From positions 1 to 64,000 of the forward strand of contig NZ_VLIY01000006.1 of the NCBI RefSeq assembly GCF_007489285.1: a stretch of 64,000 bases of DNA, in the 5' to 3' direction. The notes below the pieces were generated by a model that was given only the letters and a program-made list of their open reading frames with translations, searched no databases and was not told where the DNA came from. The position numbers were made by a program, and so were the translations under genes. Every line of letters starts with the position of its first letter. Within the stretch, counting starts at the first letter, position 1. This DNA is from Skermania sp. ID1734 (GTDB taxonomy: Bacteria > Actinomycetota > Actinomycetes > Mycobacteriales > Mycobacteriaceae). Below, piece after piece: positions 7,850 through 16,838 of the stretch.

Positions 7850-8812
7850 GTGAGCAGCCGTCAGCTCTCTTGGAATTCGCCTACCGCCCGGTGGGTGGTG
7901 CGGTACGCCGTGCTGGTGCTCTACGTCGTCGCGCTGGTGGTCACCATCGCGACGAAGGGCATCCCGACGGACCGCACCTATCAGGCCGCATGGCTGGTCG
8001 GGGGAATCGTCGCCTACCGGATAGACCGCCCGTGGCGTGCCCATCTGGCGGTGATCCTCGACTGGGCGCCACTCATCGCGGCGCTCGTCGCATACGACCT
8101 CAGTCGCGGGATTGCTGCCGGACTGGGCATGCCGGTGCGGGTGACCGAGCCCGTCAATGCCGATCGATGGCTGTTCGGCGGCACCATCCCGACGGTGTGG
8201 CTGCAGCAGCATCTACTGCCCGCGGACGGGCACCCGCCGTGGTGGACGATGCTTACCGGAATCGTCTACACCACTCACCTCGTCGTGCCATGGGTGTTGG
8301 GTGCGGTCCTGTACGTGCGCTCGCGTCCAGCGTGGGCGCGCTACATTCGCCGCGTACTTGTCTTGTCCTACTTGGGTTTGGCCACCTACATCCTGTTTCC
8401 CGAGGCACCGCCCTGGTATGCGTCGTCGGCCGGTGTGATCGGCGAACCGGTACGGCGCGTCGCAGGCTTCGGATTCGGCTTCGTTCCCCTCGATACCAGC
8501 ACCGTCTGGCTACAGGCACACGGCAATTCGGTGGCCGCGATGCCGTCATTGCACTTCGCGTTCACGCTGCTGGTTGCCGGCGCCATCTGGCCGTGCGTCC
8601 ACAGACGTTGGTTGCGTGCAATTTTGACGCTGTATCCGCTGGCCATGGCGTTCACGCTGGTATACGGCGGCGAGCACTACGTCGTCGACATCCTGTTCGG
8701 GGTGCTGTACGTGGTAATCACAAATCTCGTGTGCCGGTGGTGGGAGCGGCGGCGCACACCGCCACCTGTTGTCAGTCCCGATGCGGCAGAGGAGCATCCG
8801 GTAGCGGTCTAG
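7850..8812 (+). CDS. PAP2-superfamily phosphatase, Aur1/Ipt1-like
   Basis: A 320-residue membrane protein with the two diagnostic PAP2 signatures of the inositolphosphotransferase-like branch: AAMPSLHFAFTLL and GGEHYVVDILFG, the second carrying the catalytic His-Asp pair. It likely dephosphorylates or transfers a phospho-alcohol from a lipid on the outer face of the membrane. It starts with GTG 3 bp after the glycosyltransferase stop, so the two probably work on the same envelope lipid or its polyprenyl carrier. Its stop codon overlaps the stop codon of the convergent PH-domain gene in a shared CTAG. Confidence 0.82.
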   Translation: MSSRQLSWNSPTARWVVRYAVLVLYVVALVVTIATKGIPTDRTYQAAWLVGGIVAYRIDRPWRAHLAVILDWAPLIAALVAYDLSRGIAAGLGMPVRVTEPVNADRWLFGGTIPTVWLQQHLLPADGHPPWWTMLTGIVYTTHLVVPWVLGAVLYVRSRPAWARYIRRVLVLSYLGLATYILFPEAPPWYASSAGVIGEPVRRVAGFGFGFVPLDTSTVWLQAHGNSVAAMPSLHFAFTLLVAGAIWPCVHRRWLRAILTLYPLAMAFTLVYGGEHYVVDILFGVLYVVITNLVCRWWERRRTPPPVVSPDAAEEHPVAV

Positions 8813-10323
8813 TGACGGGGCACCAGCCAGATATCACCCGCGCCGGGGGTTACCGCGTCGACCAGTTGCCATGCCCGCTCGGCTGGAATGTCGACCACCT
8901 CGTAGCGGCCTTTGCCGGCGGGGGTGGCGGCGATCACGGTCGCCAGTCCCGCGCGGCGCTGAAAATAGGTCTGCCGCACGGTCCAACCGATGATTCCGGA
9001 TGATTGCAGGGTGTGCCGCTTGCGGTCCAATGATCCGGTTTGAGTGATGAGCCACCCGGGCAGCACCGCATGCCCGAGCCCGCGGGCGCGATCCCAGGCG
9101 ACTGCGATTGCCGTCAGCGTCGCGGCGGCCAGTGCCCACCAGGCGTAGCTCGGCATTTGCACATACCGTGACGCGATCGCCAGTCCCGCCGCGGCCATGG
9201 CTACCGGAGAAAGCGCGCGAACGTACCGTCGCCGGGTGGCTGCGGGGCCGTGATGTACCAAGCGAACATCATCTTGCGTGCGGGTGCCGGTTACGGTGCC
9301 CGAGACCCGAATTGCTTCGGCACGCGGGGCCGACGGCAACAGCAGGGACGAGCCGTGTTCGTGCACCCGAACTCCCGTCATGATGGCGTCGAGGCGTGCA
9401 CCACCGGCCAGCCGCAATAGCAGCGGTTGAGCGAGTGTGGTGCCGCGCAACCGGCTCGAGTCCAGCGACGTCTGCCTCGTGGTGAGCAAACCATGGCTGA
9501 CATGCAGCACCGTGCCGTCGTCGATGACGGTCAGTCGGCCATAACTGAGCACATATCGCACGCACGCCAGTGCGCTCGCGAAGACGAGGAGTGCCACCAG
9601 CAGGCAGGCCAGCATCGCGACCAGGCCGAAACTCCTTGCGGCCCCGAATACCCCGGTAAGGAAGGCAGAATCGGCGATTCGCTGGCCGAGCCCATTCTGG
9701 AAAATCACGCCAGCGATCGTGCCGACGGCGACCACCCCGGTCAGCGAGAACGGTGCATAGCGCACCCAGGCCAGCGAAAAGTGCGCGATCTCGGTACCAC
9801 GGCGGTCGGCTGGTGCTCTCGTGGATTCCTGCGGCACAGCGTCTTTGGTCAGTAGGGCGGCGCGCACTTTCGGCACCAGCTTGGCGTCGAGGGCATTCAG
9901 CTCGAACGGGTGCTCGTGATGGGCGTGGCTGCCGGTGCCGATGTGCACGACGGCCAGTCCGAGTACTCGGTGCAGAAAGCTGGCCTTAGCCTCTACCGAG
10001 CGGATTCGGCTGCGCGGCACCGAAAGCCGCTGCTTGCGGAAGACTCCGGTGCGCAGCTCGATGTGTACGGGGCCAAACCGGTAGCTCGTGGTGAACCACC
10101 GCAAGATTGCATGGGAGACAACGATGAGCAGGCCCAACAGCGTCCAGCGGTAGTCGTCGTGCTGACTGCCGATGATCAGGGAGACGACCAATGCCGGCGC
10201 CACCCGCACGACCTCGGTGACGGGGTGCACCAACAGCATTCGCTTGTCCAACCGTTGCCACGGCAATTCCTGCTCATGCGCAAAAGCCTCGTCGGTTGCA
10301 GGTGGCGGAATCAGGTTCCTCAC
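8809..10323 (-). CDS. Bacterial PH (bPH2/DUF304) domain membrane protein, YdbT-like
   Basis: About 504 residues. It has N-terminal hydrophobic segments, then repeated bPH2 domains (TGVFRKQRLSVPRSRIRSVE is the typical entry strand; similar signatures recur at GSLDRKRHTLQSSGI near the C-terminus). This is the YdbT half of the YdbS/YdbT pair, membrane proteins of unclear function. The start is GTG at 10323, overlapping the restored stop of the upstream gene in a GTGA. The longer reading frame to 10416 is not supported. Confidence 0.8.
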   Translation of the reverse strand: MRNLIPPPATDEAFAHEQELPWQRLDKRMLLVHPVTEVVRVAPALVVSLIIGSQHDDYRWTLLGLLIVVSHAILRWFTTSYRFGPVHIELRTGVFRKQRLSVPRSRIRSVEAKASFLHRVLGLAVVHIGTGSHAHHEHPFELNALDAKLVPKVRAALLTKDAVPQESTRAPADRRGTEIAHFSLAWVRYAPFSLTGVVAVGTIAGVIFQNGLGQRIADSAFLTGVFGAARSFGLVAMLACLLVALLVFASALACVRYVLSYGRLTVIDDGTVLHVSHGLLTTRQTSLDSSRLRGTTLAQPLLLRLAGGARLDAIMTGVRVHEHGSSLLLPSAPRAEAIRVSGTVTGTRTQDDVRLVHHGPAATRRRYVRALSPVAMAAAGLAIASRYVQMPSYAWWALAAATLTAIAVAWDRARGLGHAVLPGWLITQTGSLDRKRHTLQSSGIIGWTVRQTYFQRRAGLATVIAATPAGKGRYEVVDIPAERAWQLVDAVTPGAGDIWLVPRH

Positions 10324-10813
10324 GTGGCGTCTCCGCGGTGCTGATCGGCGATCTCGGTGAGACGCGCGGCAGTCTGGTCGCGAGTGCGTTGTCCAGCGCG
10401 GTGATTCGCACTGCACCCGCCGATGAGGCGGTGGTCACGATGACCGTGGCCAGGCCGAGGAGGCGCTCGACGGGTCCGCGTTCGGTGTCGATCGTCTGCG
10501 CTCTCGAGATCGGCGCGATGCGGCGTTCCTGGTCGAACCAGCCTGTGCGGGTGTACACGGCCGTGTCGCTGACCTCCCAGCGGTGCACGGCATAGCGCCA
10601 AAACGGTACGGCACCAATATGTGCGGCCGCCAGCACCGCCGTCACCAGGAAAACACTCACGTGCGGCCAGGTCAGCCAATGCCGGTCGACAATCCCCCAG
10701 ACGAGCTGCGCCACCATCGGCGCTACCCAGATCAGCGCGGCGTTGATCGCCCAGAGTTGCTTCGCCTTCGGGCTCGGTCGCCAGCTCGGCTCGGCCATCG
10801 ACAGGTTCGACAT
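10320..10813 (-). pseudogene. YdbS-like PH-domain protein with a frameshift near its C-terminus
   Basis: The first reading frame (from ATG 10813) gives two membrane segments and a bPH2 domain (VYTRTGWFDQERRIAPISRAQTIDTE). After ALDNALA near 10380 it runs into the neighbouring gene in the wrong frame, ending at 10274 with a non-conserved tail. A -1 shift at about 10378-10383 instead gives DQTAARLTEIADQHRGDAT and a stop at 10320 that overlaps the next start in GTGA, exactly the arrangement expected of a YdbS-YdbT pair. One base thus appears to be missing. It may be a real mutation or a sequencing error; the shift removes only about 20 residues. Confidence 0.75.
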
Positions 10814-10862
10814 GAGCTCATGCTGCCCGACCGCCCGAAGTTTGGCAGCGAGAGCGCGGTGG

Positions 10863-13700
10863 TCAGCCGTCCGTCGCGCCGGTCGCCGCGGGCATGCTCG
10901 CCGAGGGCTCGTCGACGATCTGCCCGGCGATGCTGCGGCTTTCCGCGAGCTTGCGGGTGGCCACGTCGGCTATCTCGAGTGCCTTGTCGGTATAGACGCG
11001 GAAGCCCAGATGCGGTCGGTAGCCGTGAATTTCGCGAGTGTCCAGCTTTCGGATGAAGTTCAGGATCTGCTTGCTGAACAGCTGGCCGGGCACGAGCACC
11101 GGGAAGCCGGGTGGGTACGGCGTCACGAAGGTTGCCGAGACGACATGTCGACCGGCGTCGATCTTGTCCTCGACCTCATCGGGTGTCAGGTATTCACACA
11201 GGTCGTCGCTGTAGGAGAGGTAGAACGCGCGGCGCACGTCGCCGTCCGGGGTCGGCGGGCCACCGTTGCTGCCGGTTTCCAGGAAGCTCGGGTGAAATCC
11301 ACTGAAGTTCGGCAGCGGGGCGGCTGCGGTGGTGAGCCGCTCGACCGCGCGGTCGTGGTGCGCCTTCTCGGTCTGGCTCATGTCGGATAATTCGTTGTCG
11401 AGGTGCCGGACGAACTTGACCAGTACCTCCACCAGGTAGGCGACCGAGCTGCGCGTCGTGCCGATATTGGTCATGAACAGCACGGTGTTACGCGAGGTCT
11501 TGTTGATCTGCACGCCGTAGCGGTCCATCAGGTGCGCGCGTTTGAACGTGTCGCCGTCGATGCCGGTCGGGCCGATATAGAGGGTGATCCGGGACGGGTC
11601 GAGCACGAACTCGTCCTGCTCCCAGACCTTGGTCATGCTGCGCAGTCCGGTCCGCAGTGGCTGCGCGACGCCGGACGGTCGGAATTCCTCGGGAATGAGT
11701 TCGGCGGTGGACAGGCAGTGCATGTATCTGCTCAGCAGCGGGTGGTTGTCGATCGCATCGCGCAGTTGCATTGCGTTCTCGAGTTGCTTCTGCACCAGTT
11801 CGGTGCCCTCGAGCGCGGCCTGCCTGCGCCCGAGATCCAGCGACGCCAGAATCTGATAGTTGGGGGAGGTGGAGGTGTGCGCCATGTAGGCCTCGTGGAA
11901 GGTCTCCTCCACCTTTTGCTCGAAGTCCTGGTCGTGGACGTGAATCATCGAGCCCTGCCGCAGCGAGGTCATCGTCTTGTGCGTGGATTGGGTGGCGTAG
12001 ACCCGTACCCGCGCCCGCGCCGGGTCCGGCAGCAACCGCGTCGACAGCAGGGTCTCATCGTCGTCGGGCAGCTTGCCGCCGTGGCTTTCCAAGTAATCGG
12101 CATAGCGCTTGCGATAGTCGGGATCGCGCAGTCGCTCCCGAACCGACTCTGCCGCATGCATTCCCGTGCGGGTGCGATAGATCGGGTGGAAGCGGGCGAA
12201 CGCGAACCAGGCCTCGTCCCACAGGAATACCAGGTCCGGCTTGATGGCCAGGCATTCCTCCATGACGCGCTCGACGTCGTAGACCTGACCGTCGAAGGTG
12301 CAGTTGGTCAGTGACAGCATGCGGACCCGGTCAAGTTTCCCAGCACGCTTGAGCGCCAACAGTTTCGACTTGATCTCGCGCAGCGGCACCGCGCCGTACA
12401 TGGAGTACTTGTTGAGCGGGTAGGCCTCCAGGTAGCAGACATTGGCCCCGGCCAGCACCATGCCGTAGTGGTGTGACTGATGGCAGTTGCGGTCGACGAG
12501 CACAATGTCGCCGGGCGCGACAAGTGCCTGCACCACAATCTTGTTGGCCGTCGAGGTGCCGTTGGTGACGAAGAAGGTGTGTCGGGCACCGTAGGTCTTG
12601 GCGGCCAATTCCTGGGCTTCGCGCAGCGGGCCCGTCGGCTCCAGCAGCGAATCGAGACCGCCGCAGGTCGCCGACGTCTCGGCGAGGAAGACCTCCAAGC
12701 CGTAGAACCCGACCATGTCTTTGATCCAGTGCGAGTTGACTATCGACTTGCCCTGGGAGATAGGCAGCGCGTGGAAGACACCGGTGGGCCGGCGGCTGTA
12801 TTCACGCAGCGCGCTGAAGAACGGTGTCCGATAGCGGTCGGCGACGCCGTGCAGCAGGCTCAGGTGCAGTTCGAGCGAGCCCTCGCGGGCGTGAAAGACG
12901 CGGCGGAAGTGCTCGCCGACCTGGCCGGCAACATCTTCCACCTCGATCTCGGTCATCAGGTACAGGTCGAGTTCGGGCCGAACGGTCGCCAGGGACATCG
13001 CGAGAATGTCCGCGCGTTCCTCCGGGGTGTGGTCGGCGAGTTCCTCGGACACCGTCGAGTCGACGAACTCCGCGAGCGCGGACAAGTCGCGGCCAGACTT
13101 GTGCGCGAACCGGCGCCGGATCACACACGCCTGGATGTTGACGTTCAACCGCGCTGCGATCACTGCCTCATCGCCGCTGCCGACCACGACGAGTTCGTAG
13201 ATGAAGTCGTCGTCGGGCCGCCGCCAACTGCGTACCTCGTTGCGCAGCGCGCGTTCCTGGGATTCGGTCATGGTCTCGACGACGAGGACCTCGAAATACG
13301 GCCGCTGCGTGCTGTCGGCCACCGATTCTTCGGCTCGATCGACGTCGGTGCCGAGGAGATCGTGTTCGTCGGACAGGGCCGCACCGCCGTCGCCGCGCCG
13401 GTAGGACTCGGTGACCAGGGACCGGTTGATCCGGGCAACGGTCCGCGCGAACCGGTCGTAGTTGCCGCCGGTGAGCAGGCGCTGCGTCTTGGCGAATAGC
13501 TGATTGCCCGGAAAAGCCCAGTAGTGCTCGTAGGGTGCCAGCGCAGCAACCAGACGTCCCGCGTTGTCGACCAGGTTGTCGATTTCGGCACTGTGCGCGG
13601 CGGCTCTGGCCAACCGGTCGGCCGCCTCCTCGAGGCGGCACCAGGTATCTGCGCGGAATTGCCAGACCGTGTTGTACGCGCGAGCGTGGACGTCACCCAT
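10863..13700 (-). CDS. Orn/Lys/Arg decarboxylase, PLP fold-type I (Rv2531c-like)
   Basis: A 945-residue protein. The N-terminal third (to about residue 310) carries a wing/receiver-like part without clear catalytic motifs. The central part is a fold-type I PLP domain: FVTNGTSTANK, the DRNCHQSHHYG stretch, FLWDEAWFAFARFHP with the PLP-binding Asp, and the Schiff-base lysine in ATQSTHKTM. The C-terminal domain completes the family. Length and order fit the mycobacterial Rv2531c type. It should decarboxylate a basic amino acid to a polyamine precursor in the cytoplasm; which one cannot be read. It lies 49 bp upstream of the PH-domain pair on the same strand. Confidence 0.9.
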   Translation of the reverse strand: MGDVHARAYNTVWQFRADTWCRLEEAADRLARAAAHSAEIDNLVDNAGRLVAALAPYEHYWAFPGNQLFAKTQRLLTGGNYDRFARTVARINRSLVTESYRRGDGGAALSDEHDLLGTDVDRAEESVADSTQRPYFEVLVVETMTESQERALRNEVRSWRRPDDDFIYELVVVGSGDEAVIAARLNVNIQACVIRRRFAHKSGRDLSALAEFVDSTVSEELADHTPEERADILAMSLATVRPELDLYLMTEIEVEDVAGQVGEHFRRVFHAREGSLELHLSLLHGVADRYRTPFFSALREYSRRPTGVFHALPISQGKSIVNSHWIKDMVGFYGLEVFLAETSATCGGLDSLLEPTGPLREAQELAAKTYGARHTFFVTNGTSTANKIVVQALVAPGDIVLVDRNCHQSHHYGMVLAGANVCYLEAYPLNKYSMYGAVPLREIKSKLLALKRAGKLDRVRMLSLTNCTFDGQVYDVERVMEECLAIKPDLVFLWDEAWFAFARFHPIYRTRTGMHAAESVRERLRDPDYRKRYADYLESHGGKLPDDDETLLSTRLLPDPARARVRVYATQSTHKTMTSLRQGSMIHVHDQDFEQKVEETFHEAYMAHTSTSPNYQILASLDLGRRQAALEGTELVQKQLENAMQLRDAIDNHPLLSRYMHCLSTAELIPEEFRPSGVAQPLRTGLRSMTKVWEQDEFVLDPSRITLYIGPTGIDGDTFKRAHLMDRYGVQINKTSRNTVLFMTNIGTTRSSVAYLVEVLVKFVRHLDNELSDMSQTEKAHHDRAVERLTTAAAPLPNFSGFHPSFLETGSNGGPPTPDGDVRRAFYLSYSDDLCEYLTPDEVEDKIDAGRHVVSATFVTPYPPGFPVLVPGQLFSKQILNFIRKLDTREIHGYRPHLGFRVYTDKALEIADVATRKLAESRSIAGQIVDEPSASMPAATGATDG

Positions 13701-13951
13701 CGGCGATCACCCCATCCGTCTGATCAGTTGGCCGGAGTATGGATCTGTCTCGATAACCGCGCAATACCTAACGTGTCCATCACCATAGGTTCGGTGGCGG
13801 GCTGGCTCCATATCGCGCTGCGACAGAAGATCAGTACAACGTTGGTGGTATTCGACAGACGATGCGACGCGCTTCGGCCTATTGCGTATTCACTCGAGCT
13901 GTGGTCTGTTACGTGCACGCTCACGAGCCACCGTCGATAGAAGGACGCACG

Positions 13952-15499
13952 ATGTATCTCACCCAGTCGCTGCACCGGGCTCTGCAGCAGAACCCAGGGC
14001 GCATCGCCACGATCAACGGTGCCCGCCGGTACACGGTCGCGGAATCTGTCGAACGGATCTCCCGTCTGGCCGCCGCGTTGCGCGCGCTCGGCGTCCGGGC
14101 CGGTGACCGGGTAGCTTGTCTCGGGCTCAACTCTGATCGCTACCACGAATATCTGTTTGCGGTGCCGTGGATCGGAGCCGTGCTCAATCCGGTCAACATT
14201 CGCTGGAGTCCCGCCGAAATCGTGTACTCGCTTGCCGATTCGGATTCGCGGGTGCTACTGGTCGATGACACGTTTGCGAACGCAATTCCCGCGCTGCGCG
14301 CCGGTTTCGACAGACTCGAGACCGTGATATTCACCGGCGACGGGGAGGCGCCTGCGGGCGCGTTGCGCTACGAGGACCTGATCGCGGGTCACGAGCCAGT
14401 TGCCGATACGCGCACCGGCAGAGACAGTCTGCTTGGAATCTTCTACACCGGTGGTACCACGGGGAATCCCAAGGGTGTGATGCTCAGCCACAACAACCTG
14501 ATCACCTCCGGTTTGGGTTCGTTGGCCACCGGACACGTTGCCTCCCAAGGCGGCCGGATGTTGCACGCCGCTCCGATGTTCCACCTCGCTGACATCGCAA
14601 TGTGGACGATCGGCAATCTCGTCGGCTCGACGCACGTCTTCATCCCGATGTTCACGCCGGCCGCAACGTTGGCAGCCATTGCTGAGCACCAGATCACCGA
14701 CGCGTTGTTGGTGCCGACGATGATTCAGATGCTGGTCGACGACCCGGCGGCCGCCGAGGTCGATCTCAGCAGTGTGAAACACTTTCTCTACGGCGCCTCA
14801 CCGATCTCCGAGTCGCTGCTCGAGCGCGCCCGCAAGGTGTTCCCTGCCGCGAAGTTCACGCAGGCATACGGCATGACGGAGTTGTCACCGGTCACCACCC
14901 TGCTGTCGCCGACCGACCATGACGATCCGACATTGCGGCGTTCGGCCGGTCGCGCAGTGCCGCATGCTGAAGTGCGCATCGTCGACGCCGACGACAACGA
15001 ACTGCCCCGTGGCAGTGTCGGGGAGGTCGTCGCGTTCGGCGATCACGTCATGCTCGGGTACTGGAACAAACCGGAGGCCACGGCCGAAGCCGTCCACGAC
15101 GGCTGGATGCACACCGGCGACGGCGGATACATGGACGACCGCGGCTACGTGTTCATCGTCGACCGACTTAAGGACATGATCATCACCGGCGGTGAGAACG
15201 TGTACTCCGCGGAGGTGGAGAACGCGCTGGCCAAGCACCCGGCGGTGGCGGCATGCGCGGTGATCGGCGTTCCCGACGCCCAGTGGGGTGAGCGGGTCCA
15301 TGCAGTCGTGGTGCTCAAAGAGGGCCAGCAAGCCAGCGAGGACGAATTACGGGAGCACTGCCGAGCCCTGATTGCCAACTACAAGGTGCCACGAAGCGCC
15401 GAATTCGTTGCAGCACTGCCGATGTCGGGCGCAGGCAAGATTCTCAAGCGTGAGCTGCGCAAGCCGTACTGGGAAGGGGCGGGTAGCGGAGTGTCGTGA
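13952..15499 (+). CDS. AMP-dependent acyl-CoA synthetase (FadD family)
   Basis: A 515-residue adenylate-forming enzyme. It shows the P-loop-like motif YTGGTTGNPKGVM, the A5 motif YGMTELSP, the hinge region DRLKDMIITGGENVY, and the C-terminal catalytic lysine in GAGKILKRELR. It activates a carboxylic acid to its acyl-AMP and then the CoA thioester in the cytoplasm. The ATG at 13952 follows GAAGGA; an upstream in-frame start at 13862 adds 30 non-conserved residues. It is convergent with paaK. The substrate is not determined; medium- to long-chain or aryl acids are possible. Confidence 0.9.
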   Translation: MYLTQSLHRALQQNPGRIATINGARRYTVAESVERISRLAAALRALGVRAGDRVACLGLNSDRYHEYLFAVPWIGAVLNPVNIRWSPAEIVYSLADSDSRVLLVDDTFANAIPALRAGFDRLETVIFTGDGEAPAGALRYEDLIAGHEPVADTRTGRDSLLGIFYTGGTTGNPKGVMLSHNNLITSGLGSLATGHVASQGGRMLHAAPMFHLADIAMWTIGNLVGSTHVFIPMFTPAATLAAIAEHQITDALLVPTMIQMLVDDPAAAEVDLSSVKHFLYGASPISESLLERARKVFPAAKFTQAYGMTELSPVTTLLSPTDHDDPTLRRSAGRAVPHAEVRIVDADDNELPRGSVGEVVAFGDHVMLGYWNKPEATAEAVHDGWMHTGDGGYMDDRGYVFIVDRLKDMIITGGENVYSAEVENALAKHPAVAACAVIGVPDAQWGERVHAVVVLKEGQQASEDELREHCRALIANYKVPRSAEFVAALPMSGAGKILKRELRKPYWEGAGSGVS

Positions 15500-15510
15500 G
15501 GACGCCCATC

Positions 15511-16824
15511 TCAGTCCTTCGGCCGCCGGTCGATCACCCGCTTGGCCTTGCCGACCGAGCGTTCCAGCCCGCCCTGTTCGACCACGTCCACAATGACGGT
15601 GACACCGATGCGGTCTTTGATCAGTTTGCCCAGCCGCACCGATGCTTCCGCGTTGACGGAAGCGCTACTGTCCGGGCGTGATTCAACCCGCACGGTGAGC
15701 TGGTCCATGCGCCCGGGCCGTTCCAGGATGCACTGGAACTGTGGGGCGAGCGCGGGAATGGTGAGGATGAGTTCCTCGATCTGGGTGGGGAAGAGGTTGA
15801 CGCCGCGCAGGATGATCATGTCGTCGCAGCGTCCGGTGATCTTCTGCATGCGCCGCATCGAGCGTGCCGTACCCGGCAGCAGCCGAGTCAGGTCGCGGGT
15901 GCGGTAGCGGACAATCGGCATCGCTTCCTTGGTGAGCGAGGTGAACACCAACTCGCCCTCCTCGCCGTCGGGTAGCACCTCGCCGGTCTCGGGGTCGATG
16001 ATCTCCGGATAGAAGTGGTCTTCCCAAATATGCAGGCCGTCTTTCGTATCCACGCATTCCATGGCAACGCCGGGACCGATCACCTCGGACAGCCCGTAAA
16101 TGTCGACGGCGTCGATGCCGAGTTGCGCCTCGAGTTCGGTGCGCATTTTCTCGGTCCACGGTTCGGCGCCGAACACGCCAACCCGCAGCGACGTGCTGGC
16201 CGGATCGATGCCCTTGGCGATCATCGCGTCGACGATGGTCAGCATGTACGAAGGCGTGACCATGATGACGTCGGGGGCAAAGTCGGCTATGAGCTGGATC
16301 TGGCGTTCGGTCATTCCGCCGGACATGGGGATGACCGTGCAGCCCAGGCGTTCTGCGCCGTAGTGCGCGCCGAGACCTCCGGTGAACAACCCGTATCCGT
16401 AGGCGACGTGCACCTTGTCGGACGGCCTGACCCCGCCGGCACGCAGGCTGCGCGCGACCAGGTCCGCCCACGTGTTCAGGTCGTTGGCGGTATAGCCGAC
16501 CACGGTCGGCAGTCCCGTTGTCCCGGACGAAGCGTGGATGCGGGAGATCGAAGTCTGCGGTACCGCGAACATACCGAACGGGTAATTCGCGCGGAGGTCG
16601 GCCTTGGTGGTGAAGGGAAATTTCGCCAGGTCGGTCAGGTCTTTCAGGTCGCTCGGATGCACCCCGGCTCCGTCAAAAGCCCTGCGGTAGTGCGGCACAT
16701 TGTCGTACGCATGCTGCAACGACCAGCGCAACCGATCAAGCTGCAGGGCGGAAATCCGGTCGCGGGAGGCAAATTCGATGTCGTCGGATCCCGATGCGTG
16801 CTGTGGCGTCACAACGCTGGTCAT
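15511..16824 (-). CDS. paaK: Phenylacetate-CoA ligase PaaK
   Basis: A 437-residue ligase of the compact PaaK type, with the ATP-binding motif HASSGTTGLPTVVGYT, YGLSEVIGPG, and a C-terminal domain carrying RGVNLFPTQIEE. It converts phenylacetate, ATP and CoA to phenylacetyl-CoA, the first step of the pathway. It is the last gene of the paaABCDEK run, 14 bp downstream of paaE, and its length is normal for the family. Confidence 0.95.
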   Translation of the reverse strand: MTSVVTPQHASGSDDIEFASRDRISALQLDRLRWSLQHAYDNVPHYRRAFDGAGVHPSDLKDLTDLAKFPFTTKADLRANYPFGMFAVPQTSISRIHASSGTTGLPTVVGYTANDLNTWADLVARSLRAGGVRPSDKVHVAYGYGLFTGGLGAHYGAERLGCTVIPMSGGMTERQIQLIADFAPDVIMVTPSYMLTIVDAMIAKGIDPASTSLRVGVFGAEPWTEKMRTELEAQLGIDAVDIYGLSEVIGPGVAMECVDTKDGLHIWEDHFYPEIIDPETGEVLPDGEEGELVFTSLTKEAMPIVRYRTRDLTRLLPGTARSMRRMQKITGRCDDMIILRGVNLFPTQIEELILTIPALAPQFQCILERPGRMDQLTVRVESRPDSSASVNAEASVRLGKLIKDRIGVTVIVDVVEQGGLERSVGKAKRVIDRRPKD

Positions 16825-16838
16825 TGTTGCTCCAAGGT

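Noticed and set aside
6431-8212. 593-residue open frame on the minus strand
   Set aside because: Antisense of the glycosyltransferase and PAP2 genes, with the same low-complexity His/Arg bias.
10370-10390. Programmed -1 ribosomal frameshift in the YdbS-like gene
   Set aside because: No X XXY YYZ slippery sequence and no downstream hairpin are visible; a missing base is simpler.
12480-13499. 339-residue open frame on the plus strand
   Set aside because: Antisense to the decarboxylase gene; no conserved motif.
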